A stretch of DNA of 64,000 nucleotides, taken from positions 16,191,979-16,255,978 of the forward strand of contig CM049321.1 of the NCBI GenBank assembly GCA_026874595.1. The letters run 5' to 3'. The DNA is from Sipunculus nudus. Taxonomy: Eukaryota; Annelida; Sipuncula; Golfingiida; Sipunculidae. Position numbers and translations under genes: made by a program. Of the stretch, positions 11,740-23,039 are shown piece after piece. Positions within the stretch are counted from its first letter, which is position 1. Every line of letters starts with the position of its first letter. The notes below the pieces were generated by a model. It saw only the letters and a program-made list of their open reading frames with translations, was not told where the DNA came from and made no database searches.

Positions 11740-13040
11740 ATTATAACATTTTTCATAAGTATGTTGCTATGGTTATATGCCAGAACCAATAGCAGATTAA
11801 TGGCAATCAAACACATTCTGAGAGCTGAGGTTCACTAGAAAATGTGGTAACAATTCCTGACGAAAGGGGAAGGGGGGTGGAGAGGTCAATGCTGCCAAAG
11901 AAACTATAGGGTTTACACCTATTTTGAAAGGCTGTCATGCCTTTGATGATTTTCTGATATTACATTGCCATAGCAACGGCCATGAGTTTGCATGATTTGG
12001 CATTAAATAACCTAGATTTCGCTTGTCCTTCTACATGCAGCTTCAAATAGGTATACTTTTACACGTACATAATGTTAATATTTTATTTAGCAACAAATAT
12101 ATGACTTTATTTCAACTATTTCATTGTTATGTTGTCATGGTTACGGGTCACATGATAACAACCACCACCGGATCAATGGCAAACAAGAGGATTCTGATAA
12201 CGAGGTTCCTGGTAGCTGGAAAATGCTATTACAATTACTCTCTCATGTTGGTGTCCATGTTGGCCTATTTTCTTCCATTACGTTGTCATAGCGACGGTCA
12301 TTGTTCTTGACATGGCAGCTTCAAATATGTTTACCTGGACAAGTGAATTATAATATTATTATGATTTGTTTTAAATTTTTAAAATTTACTTGACTATGTA
12401 GTCGTGATAACGGGCCACATGGCCACACCCACCATTAGATTATTGACAAAAAAGCAGATTCCAAAGGCTGTCCTTCCTGGCTAACTAGGAAACGTGGTTT
12501 CAATTAGAGTCTAAAAGGTCAGGGATCCATGCTGGCCCAGAGTCTATATAGACTACCCCTATTTTGTAGGTCTATCATATCTATGGTGACCATTTCTATG
12601 TTGCCATAGCAACGGCTTTGACTTTTGCATGTAGTTGACCTTAAATGAACCAAATCATGTTGTTCATGATTCACCCAAATATAAGAATATATACATGGAC
12701 ACATGGATTTTACTTTGTTGTTGGTACAAATGTTTGATGAACCAAGTCTTAATTTAAATTTACTGGGCAGCTTTAAATACACATTTCTACTAACTTGGAT
12801 TGTGTTTTTAACTTTGGTGTTTAGTTAGAATATGTGTATTTTCTGAAATTCCTTATTTTTTCGAAAGCGTTGCCATGGCAATGCCTTTAGCGCTCACACC
12901 CGCCATCAGTTAATCGGCAAACATACAGAATTTGATAGCTGACCACCCATGCTTACAGGGAAAATGGTGAATACATGCTCGAATGGCGGGGGGGGGGGGG
13001 GGTCGACAACAATTACAAACAGACGGTTGTCCTGTTGCCA
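11740..13040. repeat. Right block of degenerate tandem repeat with X-box-like palindromes
   Basis: About four degenerate units with the same cores as the 6-kb block. Palindromes lie at 11763 (GTTGCTATGGTTAT), 11964 (ATTGCCATAGCAAC), 12131 (GTTGTCATGGTTAC), 12282 (GTTGTCATAGCGAC), 12600 (GTTGCCATAGCAAC) and 12869 (GTTGCCATGGCAAT). Between the two sites of a unit sits a gatcaatggcaaac...attctgata segment. A G-run (about 12987-13002) ends the block. Short frames crossing it have no recognisable product. Confidence 0.75.
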
Positions 13041-13784
13041 TATCATAAGAATAACATCTAATTATTTTTAACCTTCGAGGTTTCCTGACTTTACATAAAA
13101 GAGTTTAGGAATAATGCGGAAATCAATACCAATTATAAAGAAAAATGGTGAATTTCCGGGGAAATCGAAATTTCACCAGTGGGCCTAAGCAGCGGTTACG
13201 CTATGTTCAACTATTCGTTAAAATACCCGCAACATTAAAAACCAAGGTTGCCGGTCAGGTTTGGCCACCAGGCGGTGCTGTCTCTGTTGAATTCCCCCTG
13301 CGTAATATTTAACCAATCACATTGCAGGTATCACCAGCACAATCGGATGTTCTTCGAGGTACCGGTCACTTTGCATTGCGGTGGAAAGTGCTTGGTAGCA
13401 CAGACATTTTCCACCCCCGTTGGAATACACACGATGCAATCGTCAACTTTCAACACAGTCTCTATACTGACTTGCTTGTGTTGCCTTAGGTCAGTTATCC
13501 CCCGCTGTCTGCATATTTCTCTTGCAGTGCTACAAGAGCTTGCCACGGGCCCAGCCATGTTTGTTTACACACTAAGCCAATCAGATTTCTTCTACCAGTT
13601 CTGCAGTTTGTTTAAACGAAGAGCCAATTAAATTTTAGTTTATCCAGCGCAAACTTACTTGATGTTTGACACCTTGCCAAATCTGAAGAATCCTATTTTT
13701 TCTCACAGCGTGTGAGTGGAAGGTCACCAGGAGGTCACACGCTGTGTTCAGAGCGGACAGTGAGCCTATAAGAAATATAATGCT

Positions 13785-13870
13785 TGTCTTGGCATCTCTC
13801 GGGTTCGAACTAGGGATGTCTTCACCACAATGCTACGTCCACTCCTGTACGACGGAACCCGTTCTTTTTC
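13785..13870 (-). mobile_element. Possible tRNA-like SINE remnant
   Basis: On the minus strand a B-box-like TAGTTCGAACCCGAGAG follows an A-box-like stretch (GTGGACGTAGCATTGTGG). It starts just past the GPCR stop codon. No clover-leaf closes, so this is a weak call. Confidence 0.25.
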
Positions 13871-13875
13871 TTTTG

Positions 13876-14772
13876 TCAAGGACATCTGAACATAATCCTG
13901 TAGGCTTTACGTAGGTCACTCTTCTTCCACGCGTAGATGAAGAAATTCAAGGCAGAGTTGGTTTGTCCGAGACTGAATGCAACATTTTGTAAAAACACTT
14001 GAGTCCTTATAGACACCGGCATGGCGATGTGCTTTACAACAACATACGGAGTCCATGCGAGAAAATATGCAACGATGACAAAACCAAGTGTTTTCGTGGC
14101 TTTCATTTCAGACATAAACTTGATTGATCGTAAACATCGGTTCACATTGGTTTCTTTTCGCATCCGTTTAGCCTGTTTATATGCGATTTGATAAACGCGT
14201 AGATACAACAGAAGCATGATAAATCCGTGACCGTAATAGGTTAACACCATAGTCCTCTTTACATATTCCATCGGGATATATCCTTTAACGGCGTAAACGA
14301 TTCCATGGGAAGTAGCAAAGAATACTCCAGTGAAAATCCACGGGAGACTCACAAGGAAACACATCGTTTTCCGTGACATCAAATGTTTATATCTCAGTGG
14401 GTACACCACACATATATAACGTTCAATCGCAATTGTGAACAAATAGTTTAAAGATAAGTGACAGCTTGTTAATAGTAAATACACACCGACTATGTCGCCT
14501 CTGCCCAACGCCATGATCACACAGCGCGCCACCAAAGCGACGCCCACATACAGGTCCGCGCACGAAAGCGCCATAATGAGTATGTTGGTTTTATTCCTGA
14601 GCCAGGCATACTTTAGGACTGCGGCTATAGTAGCACAGTTTCCAATTAGAATGAGAGGAAACAGCAATGATGAAAATATGTAAACTTCGACCTGCGTTTT
14701 CTCTGGAATTAGCGATAACTGCTTGTCCAAGGAGATGTTGTTTACAAGTTGTCCAATCAGATAAACCTTCAT
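13876..14772 (-). CDS. Rhodopsin-family (class A) GPCR, orphan, MECA-like
   Basis: Intact single-exon frame of 298 aa with seven hydrophobic segments, a predicted plasma-membrane receptor. Family marks, in order: N45 in TM1 (IGNC), D73 in TM2 (LSCADL), E117-R118-Y119 ending TM3 (DRY variant), W240-P242-Y243 in TM6 (AWTPY), and N276-Y280 in TM7 (NFFIY for NPxxY, proline replaced by Phe). An N-glycosylation site, NIS at 12-14, lies in the short N-terminus. The start is fixed by an in-frame TAA two codons upstream. Loop 2 has no cysteine for the usual TM3 disulfide, and TM5 lacks the usual proline. Both are known of the melanocortin/EDG/cannabinoid/adenosine cluster, which the TM7 tail (NFFIYAWKKSDLRKAYRIMF) also resembles. 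The ligand is unknown. Confidence 0.9.
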   Translation of the reverse strand: MKVYLIGQLVNNISLDKQLSLIPEKTQVEVYIFSSLLFPLILIGNCATIAAVLKYAWLRNKTNILIMALSCADLYVGVALVARCVIMALGRGDIVGVYLLLTSCHLSLNYLFTIAIERYICVVYPLRYKHLMSRKTMCFLVSLPWIFTGVFFATSHGIVYAVKGYIPMEYVKRTMVLTYYGHGFIMLLLYLRVYQIAYKQAKRMRKETNVNRCLRSIKFMSEMKATKTLGFVIVAYFLAWTPYVVVKHIAMPVSIRTQVFLQNVAFSLGQTNSALNFFIYAWKKSDLRKAYRIMFRCP

Positions 14773-15562
14773 ATTTTATCCAAAATATCGAAACAGCCAC
14801 TTGGAATGCACAGGATACTGTATTGGAACGGTTGTCTAAATTCTGGAGTTTTGCTCACGAGTCCGTTTGGTTTCCCAATCTGCCAGCGTGTCACAAATCA
14901 GCTGATTATACCTGTACCTGAAAGTAATATTTTGAAACGAACCCGTGATTGCATCCTTTAAACGTTGTTTCGATCTAAATGTAACAATAAGCTACCAATA
15001 ATACAAAGTGGAAACTCTGCTAGGAAAGCGCCATCACATAAATAATCAAAGACCCGTTAAAGCTAACTGTGAGGACCAGCTAATGGACCGATAAAATAAA
15101 CCCAAAGGCAGGGAATTTGATTAATTATTCAACGCAGAATCGATAATAAACTTAAGTTCGCCCTTTGTACCGCTGACCATTAGATGATATCCAGGTAAAA
15201 TAATAAAACAGTTACGTTAATATGTGTAGAAGGGCTGTTATTTACATATATGTCAAGAGCGGGCCCTAATGGACGTTGGGGGCGTTATATTATTTGCGTT
15301 CTACTTGAGTGACATGGCGAGGCTTTTAGTGAGTCCTGACGTCATAGGTGTCGAACGCTACGGTTTAATGCACGAATCCCAACAAATAATCTCTGTCCCC
15401 TTTGTGAGAGGCCACAAGGTGTGAACACAAGCCCGCTTACGCCGGTTGGTAATTGTTCCAGATATGACCAGAGAAGGCTTACATAGACATTACCTTTGAT
15501 TAACACTATCCTACAATACACGTACGAAGGTTCTAAAATGTTGGTTTCAGATATGGCCGGAG

Positions 15563-16427
15563 AGTTTTTTTTTTATGAACAAACTTGTTACCATAAACAT
15601 CGCTATCAGTACTATTTGGTTACTGGTGTGTCTTTTGAAATATGCCGGTTTCGTTGTGATGAGTACTCGTACGTAGAATAAAACTTATCGATTATTACTC
15701 AAATTTAGTTTCGTTACAGGCTAAACCATATGTCGGGGAAAAATAATAAGAATGGCTGAGCTAACTTGGTTTTTCAGCGAACGCAAAAAAAAAATGCCTG
15801 GGCTGGACCAGGTAGTATACCCTTTACGCAACGATAACGTTTCTTTTATTATCACTCATTCCGGAATCATAAACGGAACTTCCCGAATGTGCATTTACTT
15901 GTGCACGATTGAACCTGGGAATATGGGCCGAATAAGTGAATGGAAACACGGCTGTAGGTGCATCCCACAAACAGGGAGCACCCTATGGCGGATGGTTGCA
16001 TTCATTAGAATGTAAATTTCTAGTTTTTAACTGTATTGGCTGTTAATGAAATGACATTCCTAGGGATATGGATTGTTTGTTTATCTTGCTTATTCTTAAT
16101 CAGACCATGCGAGTCTAATGATTCTAGGTAGGTAGATTAAGAAAATACAAAGAGATGTATTTTGACTCTGGTATTATCCAAACTAATGATTTGGTAAATT
16201 GTTTTCCATCAGGATATGGAAAACATGTGATAAGGAGCACCATCGCTGTCTGTCATCGCCCAAAAATTAACCACTGTATTCATTCTCTAAATGCACCACT
16301 CATGGCCATTTGCGGGGCGTACCCACTGAACACAGAGCAACAGCGGCAACGCGGACTGCTGGCTGTTGTATATGGCAAAGCCGGCTTTTGTAAGCATTGC
16401 GTAAAAGAATTGAGTTACAATAAATAA
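15563..16427 (+). other. Three small Cys-containing frames, possible WSC/PAN-like exons
   Basis: After acceptor tttcag (about 15562) a frame reads FFYEQTCYHKHRYQYY and then FEICRFRCDEYSYV to 15680. A second frame (15778-16015) contains SRMCIYLCTIEPGN and EWKHGCRCIPQTG. A third, after acceptor ccatcag (about 16212), runs to TAA at 16425 with five or more cysteines and an AATAAA overlapping the stop. The C-x3-C and GCRC patterns recall WSC or PAN modules of secreted proteins. I could not join the pieces in consistent phase, so a gene is not established. Strand is opposite to the GPCR and SET gene on either side. Confidence 0.25.
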
Positions 16428-16545
16428 AAATGGACCATTGAGTATGGAGTGTACACTAGGCAAGGTTTTCTCAGGAAATATTTTCTTACACTTATACGTC
16501 AGCACTGATAAGCACATGCGGTAGTTCACTATATAGCAACAGACG

Positions 16546-18946
16546 CTAGTGGTAAGTTGACTTTTTAAAATATCTATAAAACAAGACGTAGGGCAGTCCA
16601 AGTTTCCTCGCGTATTCATGGCCATAATATACAAACAGTTCTTGGCCTGGTATTATTCCTGTAATTGATCGATAGTAAATTGTCCCGTGGCAGAAGCGAG
16701 CCTCTAAATTGAGATTATGTGGCTTGACAGCACAGTTTACGTAACGTAGCCATGACGACCTGCTGACGTCATGCCCATCCATTACAGTCTCGAAGTCGTC
16801 GTCTTGCATTATCTGAAAAAAAATACTACGGTGGTATATATATATATATATATATATGATATACATGTGTGTATACACAATCTGTGTGGGGGTGAGTCTG
16901 TGTGTGCATTTGTAAGTACTGCTTTCACCTTATAAAATACCTCATGTAGCTCTCAGAAAATTTGTTCTGCGTGCATATGGGGTAATAATTCGGATGTAAA
17001 TTTGTTCCGCGTGCACAGCCTGATACTGCGTACCAAGCCGGATGTATATGTGAATAAAATTATTCCGCGGAACGTACTTTTCGTTTATATGTATGCAATA
17101 CTCAACCCGATTAACCACAACCAAAGAAATAAACTACTTTTCACACAGTGATCGGTTTACATTCATTGTTTTAAGTAATGATGAATCTACTGGTACTTCA
17201 CATCAGGAATTGTAAGTAGTCCCTCACAGTAGGAAGTCGGGGATTTGAGGAATTGTGTTAATGTAGGTACAAATACGTGATCATTCAAATCACTCGGGGC
17301 CCTAAGAAACCAGATTCACAGCGTTCGGCATTCGAAAGTCTTCTTAAACTACAGTGAAGTCATATGAAAGTCGGTGAACGTTTCTTTGGTTTTCACAGCC
17401 CCGAAACTCCAGAATTCGCTTCCTACTAACCTTAGAAAATATCCGATTCTTACATCATTTTAAACCAATTTAAAAACTTATCTCTTTCGGTAGGTCTTTT
17501 GTTATTAATATACATGTTCTTTGTGAGTTACTATGGATAAAGGAGAAAGAAAGTGGGTTTGGAGAGAGGAACATGGAGTTGGTTTCTTAGAAATTGTGAT
17601 CTGTGAGTACGTGTTTGTGCGTGTATATCATTGTGAATCCGACTATCGGAGAATTGTCGTTATAGAAGTACCATCTATAATTTTCATTATCAGTATTATT
17701 ATTATTATTATCATCATTATTATTATAACTAAAATTTATAAAAATAAAACTAATAATATTGTGGTATCACGCGATTTGCATAATTAATTGGGCGCGGACA
17801 GAAAAGCAATGCCCACAGGCACTGAAAGACTTTAAATATATAAATAGCTTTATAATCCATATAATAATTTCTCTTGGGACTCTGAGATAAAAAAACAATA
17901 TGGTGGCAAAAAGTGAATATGAAATATATGTTTTAGTCTGCGTTCGAGACACAGCGCGGAAATTTGCATGCTTATCAAAAATTAAATGGTGCAGGTAACA
18001 AACACAAAAATGAATAATTTTTCCAAACCTTTAAAGCTACCCATTCACCTACCTTTTGAAAAAAAAATATTTGATTTCTGGCTTCCTCTGTGTATATATT
18101 AATGATCTAAGTGGAGGCAGAAAGGTCACTTGTTGCAAAATGTTATTTGCAAAGGTCTGGCTTATCGGACTTGCCGCCATATGCCTTTTTAGAATTTGTT
18201 TTGATTTTTTGGCGGGCTCCCTTATATTATATACACGTTGATATAAACAAAACAAGCAGCCTGTGTGCAGTTATATCCACGTTTTCTGGCTTATTTTTAT
18301 TAAAGCTGCAAGGGTTAACCCTTTATTTATAAAGGTCAGACAGGTGATTGGGCCCCTTTAGGATTTATGTAAGGCAGTCTAAGCAAGAAAACAAATAAGT
18401 AACATTACGCAGGACCTAATTCTCATTTGCAAAAAAAAAAGTGGGAGCTTCGAATCAGTAGAACAACTATTTATTTTTTATGGCCAAAGCCTACTTTCTT
18501 TATTTAAAATAGACAATCTTACAGCCCACGTGTAGCTCATATCTCTGTCCGATGTCACGTTGGCTTTATTGACGATCTCTCCGGCGTAAGGCCCGAACCA
18601 CGTGTCTGAGGACACAAATATATGAGAGAACACTCCCAATCCAGCTTTACGTACGCTTGAGGGTCGAATCTCAAATCCTGCCGGCAGAGTGCGCAGTGCC
18701 CGATCAGCGATGACGTCAGGTACCTGTATGTCATATACAAAAATGAAACTGTGGTATCTGTCCGTATCGTGAGTCAGAAGGTTTGTATTAGTCACAATAT
18801 TGCAAAATATTTGTGATTTTGATTAACATCGCACTCACATCGTTATTTTGTATCCGCTGATCTTCCCTCGGACAGTCATATCCATACGTTCCCATCGCAG
18901 CCCCTCTGGCGACCATTAACAGAACTAATGAGCTTATCAATTCCAT
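16546..18946 (-). CDS. PRDM7/9-like PR/SET domain protein with N-terminal signal-peptide-like segment
   Basis: Three exons, all phase 0: 18839-18946 (donor GTGAGT), 18523-18723 (acceptor CAG, donor GTAAGA) and 16546-16812 (acceptor tttcag), giving 191 aa. The first ATG follows an in-frame TGA four codons upstream. Residues 1-17 (MELISSLVLLMVARGAA) are hydrophobic like a secretion signal. The PR/SET domain spans about 49-175: LPAGFEIRPS, AGLGVFS, FGPYAGEI, SYTWA, then after the junction FETVMDGHD, WLRYVNCA (the NCA motif), YYRSITGIIPGQELFVYYG with the catalytic-type Tyr, and HEYARKLG. This is the PRDM9-type histone methyltransferase fold in order and near full length. No KRAB, SSXRD or zinc fingers are encoded, and the protein ends about 16 residues after the domain. 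A start at M18 would remove the signal and has the better context. Confidence 0.85.
16835..16860. repeat. (TA)n microsatellite in the PR/SET intron
   Basis: Short TA tract just upstream, in gene sense, of the last PR/SET exon acceptor. Confidence 0.85.
17695..17732. repeat. (ATT)n microsatellite
   Basis: Imperfect ATT/ATC triplets within the large intron of the PR/SET gene. Confidence 0.9.
18035..18265. repeat. Dispersed repeat, copy 1
   Basis: Shares a block (aaagct..ctattc..cttacctttt, then gatttctggcttcctctg, then tatattaatgatct) with 22687-22850 and 49217-49410. A neighbouring phrase (aaacaaaacaagcagcctgtgtgca) recurs at 21320-21360. No ends or coding were defined, so it is an unclassified interspersed repeat. 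Confidence 0.5.
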
Positions 18947-19324
18947 GAGCCTGACTCATTAACGTCTGCCAGCTGCCGTCTCTTCAAGCTTTGAATACAG
19001 TTACAAGAGACATTAATAGAGTCTAAAATCCTAATCATTATGATTGAGGAAAAATTACTTAACATATTGAGATTCTATAGTCAGAAAAACGATTTATAAA
19101 TGACGGGGAAACATTACAATGATTTGAAAAAGCTATATATTTATAGAGTGAAACGTGTGATGACATCATTCTATGCCACTTTTATATAAACAATCACATC
19201 CAAAATTAAATAGCCCTGGTAATTAATCATTAACACGTTGGAAGTATCTAATTATATCTCTATTCACAGGGTGGTATGTGTTAACTGATACGTCTGTATA
19301 TATGTAACAGGCAAACTGTGTAAT

Positions 19325-19445
19325 CAGACGTGAAATGATTGAAAATTTCAGGCATTACACGAAATGACTATTCAATCAGGCATTTCATGAGATGACTAAA
19401 ATGTCAAGGCATTACGTGTAATGACTGAAATTTGGTGATTATTAT
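19325..19445. repeat. Short minisatellite with GGCATTACnnGnAATGACT units
   Basis: Three diverged copies of about 38 bp, each with a small palindrome such as CATTACGTGTAATG. It sits upstream of the PR/SET gene. Confidence 0.6.
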
Positions 19446-20265
19446 TACACAATTGGCCTGAAGTATTTTAGGCAAATAGTGTAATATCCTAATCTCAATT
19501 TTTTTGTGCTCTATTTTGCAAAATATTCAGCTGAACCTATAAATATATGGATTTTGCAGAAGACTTAATAATCTTCTCATAGTCTTAAGAGTCTAAAGAG
19601 ATATTAATGGCAATATATATGTATTTATGAATATATAAATATATATATTTATATATATACATAAATACATATATACATACAAAATTGGGTGACGGACATA
19701 TGGTTCACTAATAATAACACACGCTCCATGAACGCTTACACCTTATATCCACAGGCGCTTTGATGTGATCGGAGGTTACATAAAACTGTGTTCTTCTTGA
19801 ACCGGCAATCAGGTCTGGTCGTGGGTACCGGCGTCAGGAGCGTACACCCCTCAAAACAGATATTATAAAAGGGGAGGGGGTCTGCTCACTGCTGAATCGA
19901 CCCCTGATCAAAGACATGCCTGAAACTTTCTTTTACGTACCTCCTTACGTACCTCCTTACGTAGCTCCTTGTTCATATGGTCCTAGCGATGTCCTGAATC
20001 TTCTAATTATCAAATATTCAACGGTCCTTTATGAATGATACACACACTTGAAGCAACATGACCTTACTACTCCGAAGCATAGACACATGCACGAGTGTTC
20101 CGCCGTTCACGCCTGGCTGAACTTGTCCACGGTACAAGAGGTCACAAGTGAAACATTGTCAGGCTTGACCACGCACACGGGAACCTTCTCGTTTTACTGC
20201 CTTTTATGATATTTTTGTGGAAATATTGGGAACACATTCTCAGGATTACCAGGAGTTACAGCATA

Positions 20266-20323
<58 letters not shown>

Positions 20324-20368
20324 TTATATATATATATATATTATATATATATGTATATATATTATATA
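20266..20368. repeat. (TC)n followed by (TA)n microsatellite
   Basis: TC dinucleotides to about 20321, then TA to 20368. They generate a spurious Leu/Ser frame. Confidence 0.95.
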
Positions 20369-20498
20369 TGTATGTAAGAGCTAAACTAGGTTTTCTGCAG
20401 GCATTTCATGACTAATTAGTTTCGTCTACACGTGTGGCACTCTTCAGATGTTGTAGCCTGATAGTGCTGTGAGTATCAGTTGAGGTCTAATGTAAAGT

Positions 20499-20501
<3 letters not shown>

Positions 20502-20555
<54 letters not shown>
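20502..20555. repeat. (TA)n microsatellite
   Basis: About 26 TA dinucleotides. Confidence 0.95.
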
Positions 20556-20558
<3 letters not shown>

Positions 20559-20626
20559 GGTACATGAAATCAGATTACTCTTAGAGGAAACTGACCCTCT
20601 AACTTCCCATTTCCGGTTGGTTGATA

Positions 20627-20697
20627 ATAATAATAATAATAATAATAATAGTAAAAATAATCGTAAATAATAATGATAATAATAATAATAATAATAG
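20627..20697. repeat. (AAT)n microsatellite
   Basis: Imperfect AAT triplets in two runs. Confidence 0.9.
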
Positions 20698-21990
20698 TAT
20701 GTGTAATAGTATTAATAAATAGAAGAAAGAGAAAAAGACGAAAGACATTTTAATTTACTTCTTAAGACAATCAAGAGCGTTTGACATGAAATGCTAGCAA
20801 TGTTCAACACTGTTTGCATTTTATCAATGGAACGGGGCCATTAACGTCTCCATGCCTCAGTTCATTATAATTTACATGAAATCAGTATGTGTAGGAGCTT
20901 CAGGCAGCTATCGAGGTTTATGGTCAGATTCCATATTAAAAAAAATGGAATATATAATGTAATTGATTCCGAAGAAAAATTAATCAACCTTAACGTCACT
21001 GTCATTTTTCACATAAAATACGACTGAGTATTCATTTTATTCAGAAACATTTATACGGTTATATTGTTTGTGAATCATCGGATTTTTATTCTGTTAGTAT
21101 TGGATTAAATTTTTTTTGCTCTATGATTATCAAGTAAACATGGTATAAGGGCAATATTGACAAACAAACACACAAAAAAAATAAGTTGAGGTGAGTGATA
21201 ACATATGTGTGCCAGTTGAAACGTCAGGAGTTGCATAAACTGCTCTTTGAAAAACTATGGTTCTTCTGACTTTGTGCTGGTTGTCCTCAGTCAATGTGTT
21301 TGGATTTTTTTTGAGAGTATAAACAAGTAGATGTAAACAAAACAATCAGCCTGTGTGCAATGCGACTGTTTAATGAGAACATCTTCGTGTAAAATCTCAC
21401 AGCGTTATTTTGGTCTTGGATATTCTGCATTGAAATGCCCGGGGGCAAGCCATAAACAACCCGTGCCATGATATTACATGAGATAATATATACAATTCAA
21501 TATGTTGGAGTAGATTTTGCTTGCGGGATAGTCCCCCGCTGCTCCCAGATAGCACGCCCTTATTATTCCACCATGTGGTGCCATCTCCAGTCAGGGAACT
21601 CTGACAACTCCAGTCAGAAGAACCCAGGAAGGTGACCAGAACAGAAATGTGTGACCACAGAGATCCGCATTCATTCGACCGCTGCCTTTCTGCCATCTGC
21701 TTTTCAAGTACTCAGGTAGGAGAAACCTACAATAATTCATTATATATTGTGGACGTTTACAATATGTATATTTATGGTTGCTATCTTCTTCTCATGAGCG
21801 CTTCAAAGATATGGTAGATTAATATGATAATTCAGATAAGTTGATATAAAATCCTTGAAAATGGAAATGATCTTAAGTGGACAGCAGCACATCTGCATTA
21901 TCATATTATAGGTATTTTAACATCAGTGTACAGTATAATGGAAACGCAGGGAATATGTTATGTATGTTTTTTTTTATTTTTCTTCATCAG

Positions 21991-22181
21991 TTTGCCCTCC
22001 AGGTTTCGACAACTTTTTTTAAAACTAAGTGCAGCATCTGATGCTGCATCCGGCACCTGTCATCAGCTTGTTCTGGAAGAGAAAATGGACTTGTCCTCGG
22101 CCGTTGACTACACCCTGATCAACGTAGAACCCGAATGAGAACAAACGCATATGAGCAAAGTGATCACAAAGAAGGCTTCAG
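21991..22181 (+). pseudogene. Decayed CTLD first-half exon
   Basis: After acceptor cttcatcag the phase-1 frame starts VCPPGFDNFF, nearly the start of gene D's CTLD exon (VCPPGFAFYF). A shifted frame then carries SGTCHQLVLEEKMDLSSAVD and LINVEPE, a TGA stop, and EQTHMSKVITKKAS before a GTAAAA donor at 22182. These are the expected Cys-Trp/Leu-A-x-x-x and E-E-Q-T-H blocks of the family. At least one frameshift, one stop and a missing cysteine show that it is dead. Confidence 0.6.
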
Positions 22182-22289
22182 GTAAAAAATAAATAAAAAA
22201 AGGTAAAGGTTAGGGTTTATAGTCTGATATCACTGAACATGTCAGTCTCATCCGACTTTACACGTTGCCTTCTTGGTCTTTCGGGCCTG

Positions 22290-22550
22290 TTCATTCTTTT
22301 AGCTTTTTCCGGCTCCCCGGGGAGCATATAACCCAAGCAGCCATAACAGGCGCTAGAAGGTTATTCGTTCTACATTTGCCTTCCTCCCGTGACCAGTAGC
22401 TATTCACTCCTGGGTCGAGAGAGAGAGCACCCTTGTGGTAAAGACTTTGCCTAGGAGTCTTGGCGCAGACGGCGGTCAGATCGGGACGCGAACCCACACC
22501 CTTGCGGTAACAAGTCCAGCGCACTAACCATTACGCCACCACGCTCCACA
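22290..22550 (-). mobile_element. tRNA-derived SINE
   Basis: Minus-strand A box (TGGCGTAATGGTTAGTGCGC) and B box (GGGTTCGCGTCCCGAT), with a GTGCGCTGGACTTGT segment shared with the copy at 5.1 kb. A non-tRNA body extends to about 22290. The acceptor stem does not close, so this is a SINE and not a tRNA gene. Confidence 0.7.
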
Positions 22551-22686
22551 ATACGCAGAATTATCTACAATATGTATACCTTCCCATGGTGTCGTATCCC
22601 TGTATGCGTCGTAATGAATTCACGTCTATACATGCAAACGTTTGTAATGAAATAATCCTAATAATAAATCAACGATTCTGTCATTA

Positions 22687-22850
22687 AAGCTAGCTATTCG
22701 CTTGCCTTTACTGAAGAATATATTAGATTTCTGGCTTACTCTGCATACATTAGGGAAGAAAACTTCCAACAACGCCTCTGCGATCGATGTAGGATTTTGT
22801 ATTTTCCGAAGTGCTAGTAAACACAGTAATGATTGCAAACGAAAAATAAC
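22687..22850. repeat. Dispersed repeat, copy 2
   Basis: Same family as 18035-18265 and 49217-49410 (ctagctattcgcttgccttt ... agatttctggcttactctgc). Confidence 0.5.
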
Positions 22851-23039
22851 ATGTAACCTATTATAATGTGTCTCTTTAAAATAATTACACTGGAATGAAT
22901 ATGAAATACCCATTCTCGGTATATCCTATTAAATAAAGTAGCAGCTGTTAGCAGCCTCTGTTATGGCTGTATGAGTTTGTTTTTCCACAAGCTGTAAGTA
23001 AACATGATACATGGGCCTATGTTGAAAAACAGATAGACT

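Noticed and set aside
13248-13631. 127-codon plus-strand frame with a minus-strand counterpart
   Set aside because: No recognisable domain, no splice context, and no partner gene.
20206-20415. Open frame across the (TC)n and (TA)n tracts
   Set aside because: The translation is only the microsatellite (Leu-Ser and Tyr-Ile runs).
21397-21696. 99-codon minus-strand frame with several Trp and Gly, considered as a CTLD piece
   Set aside because: No frame on either strand gave the ordered CTLD cysteines and W-x-W pattern.
22141-22550. 77-codon minus-strand frame at 22291-22524
   Set aside because: Lies within the tRNA-derived SINE body and has no independent evidence.
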